Below are positions 1-10,039 of a stretch of DNA of 64,000 nt, in pieces. A program made the translations under genes and the position numbers. This DNA is from Sepiola atlantica. Its lineage: Eukaryota > Mollusca > Cephalopoda > Sepiida > Sepiolidae. The notes under the pieces were generated by a model. That model made no database searches. It was not told the DNA's origin and worked only from the letters and a program-made list of their open reading frames with translations. The stretch spans positions 58,630,080 to 58,694,079 of the forward strand of contig OY744529.1 in the NCBI GenBank assembly GCA_963556195.1, in the 5' to 3' direction. Every line of letters begins with the position of its first letter. Position 1 is the stretch's first letter.

Positions 1-1005
1 ACGAACCGGATTGAAATAACATTATTTAGAAAGCCATTCTTAACATGGAGTGAGGGGGGCTTTGTTAACTATTCTGTACTTTCACCTAACAATTTAATAA
101 ACAAAAGATATCGTAAAATTTTAATTTAACTTGAAAATCTTATCTAAAAAATAGCCCGGTTCGTAAACTGCACAAGTACCAAAAAAATAATATAAAAAAT
201 ATTCTACACTGGGGAGGAGGTAGCTCAGTATTTACAAGTATATCTCCTGTAAAAACGGTTCTAAAATCTATTTTCAATCGATATTTATTCGATAATTGCC
301 GAATTTTCCTACTTGGCCAACATTGCCGAGTTTTCCATTGCCGAGTTTTCCATTGCCGAGTTTTCCTTTGACGAGTTTTCCTAAATTGTGTATTATACAT
401 ACATACTTCTATCCAGTCAAGCAGACTATCTAGTCTAAGAGAAGAAAAACAACATAACTTTCACTAATACACTTAGGAACGGTATGAATCCACATATACC
501 CCCCCCCTCAAGTTATATGAATTAAATAGTAGGATAGACTTGATTGGGCAACTTACCTCCCCTATCTAGAGTGCTAATTTTCGGAGTTTTTATTCAACAG
601 AAAGATAGCAGTGTACTTTTTAAAAGGGCCTTAGTAATTATCTCAGGTCAGCTAGTAAACATTTTGAATTCTCTCTCTCGCCCCCTCCCGACCTGCACTC
701 AGATGGTGTCAAAATCGTTCGTACCCCTAACTCAAATGTTTAATCTTTCCAAAGAAATAGAACGCTCAAGTCAATGACGCATTTGATCTGTCTCATCGCT
801 TGATAGCAAGTCGACGGGGTTGGGGGGGGGGGGGTAACAAATAAAACAATAACAAAAAAGATTGTTAAAAACATTACAATTAAATCGTTTTACGTCTGAG
901 CCCCCTCCCTCTCTCTACCAGAGATATAAGTTTAAAAAATAATTCAGAGTAAACTCTGAGACTTTCTTTACTTTTCCTTTATATTGCTGAATAAAAAACT
1001 AATGT
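1..1005. other. Anonymous AT-rich DNA without a gene
   Basis: I see no coding signal, RNA gene or recognisable element here apart from a short minisatellite near 322-381 and C- and G-homopolymer runs (around 500 and 820). Open frames are short and of low complexity. Confidence 0.6.
322..381. repeat. 15-bp minisatellite, four units
   Basis: Three near-identical units of attgccgagttttcc follow each other, and a fourth diverged unit begins tttgacgag. The minus-strand frame through it repeats a five-residue KTRQ(W/R) pattern only because the period is a multiple of three. I read this as a tandem repeat, not a gene. Confidence 0.85.
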
Positions 1006-1007
1006 TT

Positions 1008-1215
1008 AAAAAAAAATCAAAATATTTTGGAGCGAGGAGCGCGGAGCGATAAAACCACCGTTCTTTAGTCCCAAATGGAGTTGCTCCCGCTCAACTCCCG
1101 CTGAATATAAAATGAGCCCTCCTCTCCTTCGCTCCAGCAAAAAGGAGCGTGCTTCTGGAGCGCGCTCCTTTTTGAAGGGCTCCGTAAAGCCCTGGTTTTC
1201 AGTATTTACTTCAAC
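1008..1215. repeat. GC-rich hairpin-bearing repeat, possible MITE
   Basis: This block stands out from the AT-rich surroundings by many ggagc/gctcc motifs. It holds a perfect 11-bp inverted repeat (aaaaaggagcg at 1139-1149 with its complement at 1163-1173, 13-nt loop). Repeated GGAGC/GCTCC sub-terminal motifs are known from some hAT-type elements, so a degraded hAT-like MITE is possible. I could not define ends or a target duplication, and the 72-codon minus-strand frame looks incidental. Confidence 0.4.
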
Positions 1216-1389
1216 AGTGCTCAATATTGTTCCAAGCGTAAGAGTGACTCGTTTTATGTCGATCGCCGATAAATGCCTATAACTAGTAAGTAAGAATCAA
1301 ATCAACCTGAAGAGATATCATTTAACGTCTTCAAGGTTTGAAATCGAACCATATCTAAGAATTGAAATAGTCTATCTAGCTGATTTTTT

Positions 1390-1530
1390 GGCTGAATCTC
1401 AAACAAATTGCTAACAAAGGTTTTTAACTTGGATATTGGGCATGGATAATCTCTCTTTCAGATAAAAATAGTTTACCAAAATTAGCCTTGCGGAAAGAGG
1501 TCAACGGGCGCCATCTTTAAAGATTGCCGC
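1390..1530 (+). repeat. Left terminal inverted repeat of the 4-kb element
   Basis: It matches the reverse complement of 5320-5409 with only scattered substitutions, apart from about 48 extra bases at 1412-1459. The first frame of the protein starts right at its inner edge, so the promoter is probably inside or just outside this arm. Confidence 0.8.
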
Positions 1531-1533
1531 TCT

Positions 1534-2280
1534 TTGTGTGTGTTTAACTTTAAGGAACATTGTCTTTTTTGTGGTTCTGGAGCAAAATCTGATAGAAAGA
1601 AAAGAGGTATTGATGTTTCCCATGTAGAAACTATTGAGTTTAAGGACAGAGTGTTACAATTTTGTGAGAAAGTCCAAGAGAATGATGGCTGGGCATCCAC
1701 TGTTAAAGGTAGAATAGGTTATGTAGCTGACCTTGTTTCAGAAGAAGCACGTTATCACAGAACATGTTTTGCAAACTTTGATTCAAATAAAAACATTCCT
1801 AAAGCATTCTCTTCTGCTGATTCTTCTAAGAAACAAAACCTTGGAAGACCAGAGGATTCAGAGAGAAAGCAGGCATTCCGGAAGTTGCTAAATATTTGCA
1901 GCAACATGACGAGGAGCAACTCACCATTGTCGATCTTGTTAAAAAAATGGAGGAAATTCTCGAGGACACTGGCTTTGAATCATACAGTCTCTAATACATG
2001 AAATCTCGATTGATAGAACATTTCAAAGACAAAATCATTCTGACTGAAATTAAGTGGAAACATAATGTTGTTACATTTTTAAGTACAGCAAAATGTATTC
2101 TCCATGAATTCTATGCACAGAGCTGCTCAACAGACAATTCAGAATGAGAGGCCATTAGAATCATAGAGACGGCAGCCAAGCTTATCAAGAATGACATTAA
2201 AGGTATCCAGACAACTTCAGAATATTACCCGTCTAAGAATGATCTTGAACAGGATGCGATTCTTGAATATGTTCCTAAAA
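1534..2280 (+). pseudogene. N-terminal part of the TIR-element protein
   Basis: The open frame 1534-2001 has no ATG at its left end and reads in from the TIR. It shows a C-x2-C pair (LFCG) near residue 11 and a YHRTCF motif (HxxxC) near residue 75, which together look like a zinc-binding C2HC module. Around 1878 the sense continues in another frame, reading EVAKYLQQHDEEQ and then a helical VDLVKKMEEILED stretch, and is stopped by TAA near 1994. The gene is therefore frameshifted and terminated here. The layout matches a widespread family of uncharacterised animal proteins that I recall but cannot name. Confidence 0.65.
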
Positions 2281-2282
2281 CA

Positions 2283-3305
2283 TTGTTGCTCTTTCTCAGA
2301 AAGATATTTGCAGGCAAAGACAATGATTTGAAACTTGCATCAGTTGGTCAAGCGATAATGCAGGCTGCTAGACGCAGAGTTCTCCTTGCACCTTTGCAGT
2401 TTGGTTTAGCAGTGGAAATGAATGACCAATTTGGATCGAGGTTCTTAATTGACACTCTTAATAAGCATGGCTTCTCTTCATCTTACTCGGAAGTCCAGAA
2501 ATTCGAAAGAAATGCTGCTCTTGTTCATGGCGCTGAAACTCTCTCCCCTGTTGAAACTGAATTTGTGCAGTTCGTAGCTGATAATGTGGACCATAATGTA
2601 AGGAGTATTGATGGATTGAACACATTCCACAGTATGGGCATCATAGCATCTTTTATGCCCGGGAAACTTAAAGCAAAACCAGTTCCAAGGATTCAGGTCT
2701 TTTCAGAAGATATAATAAGGGTTAGAATGATCAACATCAAGTACCTAGATTCACAGCACACCAACAAACCACCAGTGACATTTAAAGAGCTCCAGCCCAA
2801 GATAGTTGTCGATTCCACTGCTAATGTTGACATCCTTTGGGAGGTTTCACTAATTTCACATCCGTCCAGACCCGCATGGTCAGGCCTTACGCAGTCAGTG
2901 CACAAAGGAACATATCCTGGGAAATCAGCCACAGTTTTTTTGCCAATAATCGCCATGGACCCTGGTGACCCAACCTGTGTGTACTCAACGTTATGTTACA
3001 TTAGTGATTTAGCCAGGAAAAACAACATTACACCAATTCTAACATTCGATCAACCACTTTGGTACAAAGCAATGATGATAGTCGAGTCACAGTCTAGTTG
3101 GTGGGCGACTTGGTGGGCTCCATACACATATGAGCTTTCTGAGGTCAATTGGTCATTTGATAACCGGTTCTGGATTGCAAGAACTTTTTGAACTTGTGTA
3201 TGCTGAAAACATAGTCAAGCACATGCTAAGTGGCAAAGCAATTGCAGGAGCCATTCGTGCTCACTTCTTAGTTGATGATGCTCTGAATGCTATTTTGTTA
3301 GCATA
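2283..3305 (+). pseudogene. Central part of the TIR-element protein
   Basis: The frame 2283-3191 continues the same protein. Recognisable family blocks are the MQAARRR and LQFGLAVEMND stretch, then VADNVDHNVRSIDGLNTFHS followed by MGIIASF. Near 3100 the sense moves to a second frame that reads TGSGLQELFELVYAEN, KHMLSGKAI and AIRAHFLVDDALNA, ending in TAA at about 3304. So there is one frameshift and one stop. The NxDHNxRxxDGxxTFHxMGI block is the most characteristic part. Function is unknown; in a TIR element it is most likely part of a transposition protein. Confidence 0.6.
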
Positions 3306-3315
3306 AGCCTATGAT

Positions 3316-4020
3316 TTGCCAGTTTCACATGTCACTGAGAATGATCAACCTAACACTGATGCAGAAGAGTCATTTTCTCAAAATGAAGACCTAAAGGAAC
3401 CTCAGGGGCTATTGAAAGGTCTCCTTGATGGGACTGAGACATTGAATGATGTTCTGTCATCAGAGTCTATAACCAGGATTGCCCATAGAATCAACTATGT
3501 GAAGGATGCGATGGTTGACCAGCGAACAGCAACATTGTGGATTAAATATCTTGATATGGTGAAGATTCTGCAATTGTTTATCAAGGCAGAGTGCACCGGA
3601 AACTGGGAATTGCACCTTGATGCTGTAAGGAAAATGCTGCCAATATTCGCTGCAGCAGGACACATACTATATGCAAAGTCGGCCTACTTGTACTTGCAGC
3701 AAATGGAGGGGCTGCCGAAAAGTCATCCTGAAGTGTACCAGAAATTTTCTGAAGGATTCCATGTGATTAGGCGGAGTGATCGCTACTGGGCTAGCTTTTC
3801 GACGGATCTGGTTATTGAGCAGGTGCTTATGAGAAGCATGAAGACGTCTGGAGGTCTTACTGATGGCAGAGGAATGGACGAAATTCAACGATTGGTTTGG
3901 ACACTATCACTGCCAGCGTGTGTTGAAATCAAGTTTACAATGCAAGAACTAGCAGGCATTCGTTATAGCACTAGTGACCAGCACCAGGAGGCTACTTCAG
4001 CAAGAAAAGGCGAGATGTGA
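3316..4020 (+). pseudogene. Core part of the TIR-element protein
   Basis: This frame of about 234 codons holds LWIKYLDMVKILQLFIKAE, a GHILYAKSAYLYLQ block and VIEQVLMRSMKTSGGLTDGR. The MRSMKTxGGLTxGRG block is the second hallmark of the family. The frame follows the stop at about 3304 without a gap, so it is a continuation and not a separate gene. It ends at TGA 4018-4020. No catalytic residues can be assigned with confidence from the sequence alone. Confidence 0.65.
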
Positions 4021-4173
4021 GGGATACATGGAAGCTCCTTGCGTTTCTTCAGACATATGACCCTTTCACGGAAGATCTGTCCATTCACAGCATTTAAAGT
4101 GGAGTAACTGGAGACGAAAATGTGAATGTGGACAGAGCAAACTCCATAGGAGAGGCAATCATAGCTTCAATGG

Positions 4174-4724
4174 TTGGAGAAAATGTACACGAGTACACTT
4201 TTAAAAACAGTTGAGACTGATCTACAACTCCTATTCCAGAGACTGCGTGTGCTATCTACCAATGAACCCTCAACTCAGCAGCAGCAAGAACATTTCCAGT
4301 ATGAGCTTTGTGGTTACCCACCTTCACTTTTTGATTCTTTCAGACTACTGCGAGAGGCAAAAAACCGGCTTTGGCAGATACAATTTGGGAACTGACTTCC
4401 CCTGTACAATCACGTCCACAGTCTTCAGATCCACAGTATCTCTTAGCTGATGGAGCACTACGTAAACGCCTCCCATGGCAAAAAGGTCACATATTTGATG
4501 AGATCTATGCCCAATACCGCAGATATTTCACAACTAGATATGGAAAAGCATGCATTGTCTTTGATGGGTATGAAAGTGGTCCATCCATTAAAGACGCGAC
4601 TCACCGACGTGGAGCAGGATGCTCTGTTGGTCTTAATGTGTCACTGACTCCTTTAATAGTGTTCAAATTTAAAAAGGATGTTTTCCTAGCTAATCAAGAA
4701 AACAAACAATTGTTCATCAACTAG
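4174..4724 (+). pseudogene. Linker part of the TIR-element protein, several frames
   Basis: Sense passes between overlapping frames at 4174-4395, 4371-4724 and 4450-4647. Blocks that look genuine are PPSLFDSFRLLREA, LADGALRKRLPWQKG, YAQYRRYFTTRYGKACIVFD and DGYESGPSIKDATHRR. The repeated frame changes show at least two small indels. Codon content stays protein-like through the changes, which argues for one decayed gene and against several small ones. Confidence 0.55.
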
Positions 4725-4736
4725 CTGGGAAAAAGT

Positions 4737-5150
4737 TTGGAGGAAGCAGTTTGTAAAGTAGTCCATGCATCTGGAGACGCTGACGTATTGATTGTGAAGA
4801 CTGCTCTAGAACTGGCACAGACAGGAGAAACCATTTTGATAGCAGATGACACTGACCTATTGGTCCTTCTATGTTATCATGACAATAGAGATGATGGTTA
4901 CATCTTTTTCTCGCCACAACCAAAGGATAGTGCAAAAAGTGTGAAAGTCTGGAACATCAAAGAGATGAGGAAATCTTTAGGAGATTTGGTCTGTTCCAAC
5001 ATTCTTTTCATTCATGCACTACTGGGTTGTGATTCTACATCCAGTGTTTATGAAATTGGGAAGGCAGCATCCCTTCGAAAGGTGATGAACAATAGAAACT
5101 TCCTCAAACTGGCAGAAGTGTTTTGCAAGGATAGCAGTGCAGAATATTAA
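4737..5150 (+). pseudogene. C-terminal PIN-like module of the TIR-element protein
   Basis: The 137-codon frame reads ASGDADVLIVKTALELAQTG, then LIADDTDLLVLLCYH, then VWNIKEMRKSLG and FIHALLGCDSTSSVYEIGKA. Acidic residues spaced as D-A-D and D-D-T-D in front of hydrophobic strands resemble the metal-binding acidic cluster of PIN/FEN-type nucleases. That fold assignment is inference. It stops with TAA at 5148-5150, about 170 bp before the right TIR, so this is the natural C-terminus. Its place inside matched TIRs suggests a role in element mobility. Confidence 0.6.
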
Positions 5151-5319
5151 GCTCCTGCAGTAATACATCAAAAGAGACAAAAATAAGGCATAAGAAGTTA
5201 TAATTATATTTAACTTTATGAAAACAGTTGGTTTTATCCAATTTCACCTTGCTAAATTTGGTATTTTTGAAGATGAATTTACAGAAATTGTATTGAGAGA
5301 GGGGAGGCTAGAATCGGTG

Positions 5320-5409
5320 GCAATCTTTAAAGATGGTGCCCATTGACCCCTTTCCGCAAGACTAATTTTGGTAAACTATTTTTATCTGCAATTTGTTTGA
5401 GGTTCAGCC
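5320..5409 (-). repeat. Right terminal inverted repeat of the 4-kb element
   Basis: This is the reverse complement of the left arm, lacking the left arm's ~48-bp interruption. Beyond 5409 similarity to the left flank falls off quickly. Confidence 0.8.
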
Positions 5410-5562
5410 ACGTTTTAACTGGACTATAAAGGTGTAATATATAAATAATAACAATGTTTATGCAAACTGGCTGTTATTAAGATATAGTATTGCCTGTCAT
5501 TGTCTCGTTGTGTCTACCATACATAAAGCCGTGTGATTATATATTTATATATCTGAATCTGG

Positions 5563-5569
5563 GTATATA

Positions 5570-5626
<57 letters not shown>
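5563..5626. repeat. (TA)n microsatellite
   Basis: A nearly pure TA run. It directly abuts the dispersed end repeat that starts at 5627, as its relative at 21473-21518 abuts the repeat at 21519. Confidence 0.95.
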
Positions 5627-5628
<2 letters not shown>

Positions 5629-6460
5629 AAATTGTAAAGAAGGAAAACCAAAACAATATTATTTATGTATTCATCAACGTTTCGTTTTTATTTTGAGACT
5701 TTCTCAAGATGATTGTTTGAAGAAAATAACACACAAGTACAAATTGTTTGAAACAAAGGTGGTAGCCAGAGGGGGCCTAAAAGGCCGCTTATGAAGAAAA
5801 AAAATTATGAGATACAACTAGATGGTGGCGGTGGGAAATTGAGTGTGGGAGAAATGGTAGCGGTTCGAGTTATAAGATCATTAGGGAGGGGGAGGGAGAG
5901 TGAGCTAGTGTTATGTAAGCCAAGAGACATCGTTTATGATAAGATCAACTATGGCCTCATCGAGATTGTAAGAGACCTTACAATATTGTGGAAGGTGTGG
6001 AGGGCAAACATTAGTGGCGGTCATAGTTATTTTAAACCAACGAAGGAGGAGGAGGGCACATAAGACATGTTTATCGAACCTTTTTAAATTTAGTCTTGAG
6101 GCCAGAAAGCGAAAGGATTAAAATTAGGGCCGCATAATAGGACGGTGTAATAGGGAGGGTGGGAGGGAGAGGGAGGGGGAGACGGGGAGAACAAAATGTA
6201 GCATGGGGAAGGTGATGTGTCTAACATATATATATATAAGCACACATGCATATACACAGTTAAACATATACATATATATATATATGCACACATACAGACA
6301 CAACACGCACATAAAATGACACCCTAAGTATGGAAAAAATAAAAAGAGGAAATAATATTATTTATGTCATGATGCGCTCGGGTGAGTGACTTGAAGCAAA
6401 TAGTCGTAAGAATATTAAAAAAGTGTGGTTTTGTCCATTATTTAAAAATAAATCATAGCT
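5627..6460. repeat. PLE-associated dispersed repeat, copy 1
   Basis: The block aligns with 21519-22190 (shared stretches include atgtattcatcaacgtttcg and aataacacacaagtacaaat). Its last part, around 6320-6460, aligns with 22590-22720. The G-rich middle (5790-6230) is diverged but follows the same order. The frames of 60-90 codons across it are not conserved in sense. It probably represents the untranslated end region of a PLE-type retroelement. Confidence 0.65.
5671..5712 (-). ncRNA. Degenerate hammerhead motif lacking stem III
   Basis: On the minus strand TCATC and GATGA can form stem I around a core ending GAAACGTT. The CUGANGA box reads TTGAGAA here, so two core bases are changed. The copy at 21592-21633 keeps the box. 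I infer an inactive relative. Confidence 0.4.
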
Positions 6461-6560
6461 GTAGGTTTATGAGATGAGTGAGATGTTTAAGAAAAAAAGA
6501 CAGATATATTTATTTATTTGTGTTTGTGTCGATGTATTTATTTATTTGATTATTTATAAG

Positions 6561-6616
6561 CATATATATACATACATATATATATATATATACGTATACA
6601 CATATATACACACACA

Positions 6617-6668
<52 letters not shown>
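6561..6668. repeat. (TA)n/(CA)n microsatellite, mariner target
   Basis: The array runs up to the left mariner TIR. The element's TA target duplication cannot be told apart from the array itself. Confidence 0.9.
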
Positions 6669-6671
<3 letters not shown>

Positions 6672-7954
6672 GGTTGCGCAAAAGTCATGCATTAGTTTGA
6701 ATCAGTAACAACTTTCACATTTAATCAAATTTTCTCCTTATTTTTCAGAATATTACAGATATAAACATTGATAATTTATCATGGAAAAATATAGCACTGA
6801 ACAACGAACCAAAATGATTGAACTTTACTTCGGAAACCATCGTTCAATAACCTTAACCCAAAGAGCCTATCGTCGGCATTATCATATCAGACAATCTCCC
6901 AGTCAGACCACAATTGATCGTCTTGTGGCCCGATTTCGGCAACAGGGTTCAGTCAGTGATCTTCCACGATCTGGCAGACCACGTTCAGTATGGATAGCGG
7001 AAAATGTAGCACTCGTTGAGGATAGCATTGCTGAAAATCCAGACACCTTAACTCGAAAACGAGCCACTCAGATTGGGATGTCCAGAAGGTCACTTCAAAG
7101 AATTTTGCGTGAATTGCATCTGTTTCCATACAAAATTCAATTGGTACAGGCATTACAACCTACAGATTTGCAATCACGCGTAGCTTATGCTGTTCACATT
7201 CAGCAATTAGCCAGAGAACAAAATGAGTTCATCCATAAGCTGATAATGAGCGACGAAGCCCATTTTCATCTGAACGGGTTCGTAAATAAGCAAAACTGCA
7301 GAATATGGGCCATTGAAAATCCAAGAACCGTTCATCAGCATGAATTACATCCACTAAAATGTACCGTATGATGTGGTGTTATCTCGGAAAGAGTGATCGG
7401 TCCATATTTCTTTGACGACGAAGAAGGTGTCGCGTTGATGATAACTGCACAGCGATATCAACAAATGATTCAACATTTTTTAAGGGCAGCTGTTCAAGAC
7501 AACCCATAAATTTGGTTCCAACACTGCCCGACAAAGTATGGCGTTCTTAAGGGGATTGTTTGGCGAGCGCGTAATTAGCAGATTTTCTGATTTTAACTGG
7601 CCTTCACGTTCACCGGATTTAACAGCCGCTGACTTTTTCCTTTGAGGTTATCTTAAGGAAAGGGTATATGTGAACAAGCCTACAACGATTTAAGCAGCTT
7701 AAAAACAGTATCAGACATGAAATCCAAGAACTAGAGCCAGTTATTCTAAAGACTGTAATGGAAAATGCCCTAACTAAGAGCCCGTCTTTGTGAGGCCGAA
7801 AATGGTGCCCATTTAAAGGATATTATTTTTAAAACCTACTGCAACAAAATTACCAAGCCAATGTATTATTTATCAGAAAAGCCTAGTAAATTACTTGAAA
7901 TTTTGTAGTTTCTATCACCTAAACAAACCAATGCGCGACTTTTGCACCACCCTG
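6669..7954 (+). mobile_element. Complete but inactive Tc1/mariner-type transposon
   Basis: Inverted ends of about 31 bp begin CAGGGTTGCGCAAAAGTC at 6669 and end with the complement of CAGGGTGGTGCAAAAGTC at 7954. Both ends border TA, the target of this superfamily. The 1286-bp length and one transposase reading frame fit. Insertion took place in a (TA)n tract, now split into 6561-6668 and 7955-7998. The coding part is disabled. Confidence 0.85.
6781..7845 (+). pseudogene. Mariner-type transposase, disrupted
   Basis: The ATG at 6781 opens 196 good codons. A helix-turn-helix pair (TTIDRLVARFRQQGSV, DLPRSGRPRS) is followed by a second one near MSRRSLQRIL. The first catalytic Asp lies in MSDEAHFHLNGF, and NKQNCRIWAIENP follows. 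TGA at 7369-7371 replaces the Trp codon usual in the VWCG motif. Sense continues as VIGPYFFDDEE and WFQ, but the second catalytic Asp region is deleted or scrambled near 7515-7560. Later pieces read SPDLTAADFF and GAHLKDIIF in shifted frames. A transposase catalyses cut-and-paste excision; this one cannot be functional. Confidence 0.8.

Positions 7955-7998
<44 letters not shown>
7955..7998. repeat. (TA)n microsatellite, right of mariner
   Basis: A TA run that begins directly at the right TIR. It is the other half of the array that took the insertion. Confidence 0.9.
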
Positions 7999-8000
<2 letters not shown>

Positions 8001-8194
8001 TATTTTTTAAATTTATATTTAGGATTTTTATATATATTCAAATATAAATTTTATAAAATAAAGTAATTATAATAGCTCAATAGTGTAAGGCCAGTGATAT
8101 GTTATATTCAATATTTTTTTAAATTTAATTTTATACCATATCAATGTTATAAAGGACAGATTCATGTAATTTCATGAAACTAGTTTTTTATTCA

Positions 8195-8280
8195 GTATAC
8201 AATTGTTTCGGCTTGTACCAAGATATTTCTAAAATGCTCCTGTGCATTTATTTCTTGGTGTGGCTATCTTCAGTGCTAAT
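8195..8280 (-). ncRNA. Long-stem hammerhead-like repeat end
   Basis: On the minus strand a CTGAAGA box is followed by a long imperfect hairpin (ccaagaaataaatgc pairing with gcattttagaaatatcttgg) and then GCCGAAAC with a palindromic ACAATTGT. The order box, stem, GAAA fits a hammerhead, but I cannot pair stem I well. It lies on the 3' side of the minus-strand PLE remnant at 8893-9228, which fits a PLE terminal repeat. Confidence 0.35.
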
Positions 8281-8892
8281 TATACAAAACAAAGCAAACA
8301 AGTAAAAACAATGAAAAACTAGGCGAGCAGAGCGTAAATTACAATCAGTATTCATTATCAACATTATATATTTTTTTTCCCCATGGAACTATGATCTCAT
8401 TATATCCTGGTGGTAACATATACGTATTTATGCTTTCCGCTGCTTGCATTCTTAATCATTCATCATCAGCTTAAGTATTGACCTAAATATTCCTGAATTT
8501 AAACATATATTTTCCCTAAATGTCTTTTATTGTTTCACCAAATTATTTCCTTTTTCTTCGGGTTCTTAGCTATCTACTTTTCCTATATATATATATATTT
8601 ATATATATACACACATGTATATTATAATTTATTCATACAGCTGTTGGAGAATAGCATGCATAAAATATTAAGACAAAAACGGATGTTTTTGTTTATTTAT
8701 GTATTTATTTATTTTTATGTATTTTTGTGTTTATCTATTTATTTATTCATTTATTTATTTATATATGTGTATGAACATATGTACGTGCATATATACATAT
8801 ATATACACACATACACATACAGACACATGTGTATATATTTTTTGTATTCATTCAATTTATTTGTAGATATTTTATGTGAAGTATGTTGAGAA
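8281..8892. other. AT-rich DNA, no gene seen
   Basis: Contains (TA)n near 8585-8610 and (TTTA)n-like runs at 8690-8770. The 119-codon frame across 8530-8889 is composed of Phe, Tyr and Ile from these runs and is not a credible protein. Confidence 0.6.
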
Positions 8893-9228
8893 TGTAGTAT
8901 AAAGGTAGCTTGCCTGGATCTAAATTCATTTTTTGTTCAGATAAAATAAGTTTGCTGATTAAAGGAGATAAGTTATAGAAAGCATTACGTTGTTTGATTA
9001 TATTAGAGTTTATAATGAGTGCTGATTAAAGAAGTCTTCGCCGAGATTTATTTAAAACGAATTTTATAATTCTAGCCTGCTCAAAATTAAAAGAATGATC
9101 TTGTTGTAATGTGTGGGTGAAAAGTGCGTTCAGAGAGTTGCTATTTTTTTTATATCTCTTTAATGTTCACCAAGCCTTTTCTTCAGTTCACGTTGAGTCT
9201 CCCCTGATGACAATTATATATATGTGAA
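8893..9228 (-). pseudogene. PLE endonuclease (GIY-YIG) remnant, minus strand
   Basis: Reading the minus strand gives GETQRELKKRLGEH, then HSFNFEQARIIKF, LNKSRRRLL, KQRNAFYNLSPLI and MNLDPGKLP, spread over shifted frames. These blocks match the better copy at 22890-23273 in order and spacing. GIY-YIG nucleases nick target DNA for PLE insertion. The YVG part just upstream is lost by a short deletion near 9205, and several frame changes follow, so it is inactive. Confidence 0.75.
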
Positions 9229-9289
9229 TGTGTATATATGTATATTTGTGTGGATATATAGTATTTTTCTGTTGTTTTAATTGTCTGTA

Positions 9290-9292
<3 letters not shown>

Positions 9293-9355
<63 letters not shown>
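9293..9355. repeat. (TA)n microsatellite
   Basis: Pure TA run, about 31 units. Confidence 0.95.
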
Positions 9356-9357
<2 letters not shown>

Positions 9358-9479
9358 GTATTTCTTAATTGGGAGAGTTTCCCAGCAGAGTGCTCAATTA
9401 TTAAGGCAAAAGTAAAATTAACTAGATAATTAATAAGAGCATGATATTTATTAATATTAAACAAAAAGTTACAACAACA

Positions 9480-9527
9480 TCCGGACCAAGGTTTCAGATC
9501 CGAGAAAATCGGACCATCATCAGCGGA
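9480..9527 (-). ncRNA. Type I hammerhead ribozyme motif
   Basis: Every element is present on the minus strand. Stem I is UCCG with CGGA. The box is CUGAUGA. Stem II is GGUCCGA paired with UCGGAUC (7 bp, one G-U) around UUUUC, with a U-U mismatch at its base. The GAAA box is followed by a tiny stem III (CC-UU-GG), and the cleavage triplet GUC falls at 9484. Short stem III type I hammerheads are known from terminal repeats of Penelope-like elements, where they act best as dimers. The nearest PLE on this strand is at 12399-13226. Confidence 0.75.
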
Positions 9528-9580
9528 GTCGTATAGCTTAATGAGTGAGAACAACCGCCAGGAATTTCAAAATATTGTCC

Positions 9581-9793
9581 GTTGGAAAGATGGAACACTT
9601 TCAGATTTAAAATTGTCACGTGCGTGGAAAGTACGTAGTCAGTTATGGAAAGGTTTCAGATCAAAACAACAGCGACGCTGTACATAGAAAAAGCAAGAAA
9701 TTAAATGGGAATAACGTTAACAGTTGGACAGATGGGAAACTAGCAGGTTTAAATTGTCACGTGCGTGGAATTACGTAGCCCGTTATGGAAAGG
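9581..9793. repeat. Two diverged direct repeats beside the hammerhead
   Basis: About 70 bp are repeated at 9581-9651 and 9723-9793. They share taaattgtcacgtgcgtgga, a following tacgtag, and ttatggaaagg. They lie just past the minus-strand hammerhead and may belong to the same element end. Confidence 0.7.
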
Positions 9794-10039
9794 ATTTAAA
9801 TTTAACTAATAGAGACGCTATATATGTTATCGAAAGTAAAAGGAGATAACGTTAAAAATAAAATTAAAATTAAGTTAAAAATTATATTGAAATAATATGC
9901 TAATGTAATAATATATTACTATAAAATATTAAATAATAAATCATTAAAATTAAACTTATAATTAAATAAATTGTAATCACACCATTTATAAATTTATAAA
10001 GTCCTAAGGGTACTAATCATAAAATTTGTTAAGGTACTA

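Larger units (their letters stand above)
1390..5409 (+). mobile_element. Decayed TIR element encoding a PIN-like protein
   Basis: Two arms of about 90 matched bases face each other. The left arm is 1390-1530, interrupted by a ~48-bp insertion at 1412-1459. The right arm is 5320-5409. Both start GGCTGAAYCTCAAACAAATT on the outward strand and share the segment through the run gcggaaagRggtcaaYggg. Between them a single long coding sequence on the plus strand is broken into several frames, with no other gene. This is the structure of a class II (DNA) transposon of about 4 kb. I cannot see a clear target-site duplication, so the true ends may lie slightly further out. The superfamily is unknown to me. 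Confidence 0.75.

Noticed and set aside
1534..5150. Reading the 1.5-5.2 kb frames as five separate host genes
   Set aside because: They follow one another as parts of one protein family and lie inside matched inverted ends.
6474..6695. Ile/Tyr-rich frames through TA arrays (also near 9291, 10693, 14753, 17661, 22413, 42487, 63100)
   Set aside because: They are translations of (TA)n on either strand with no conserved sense.
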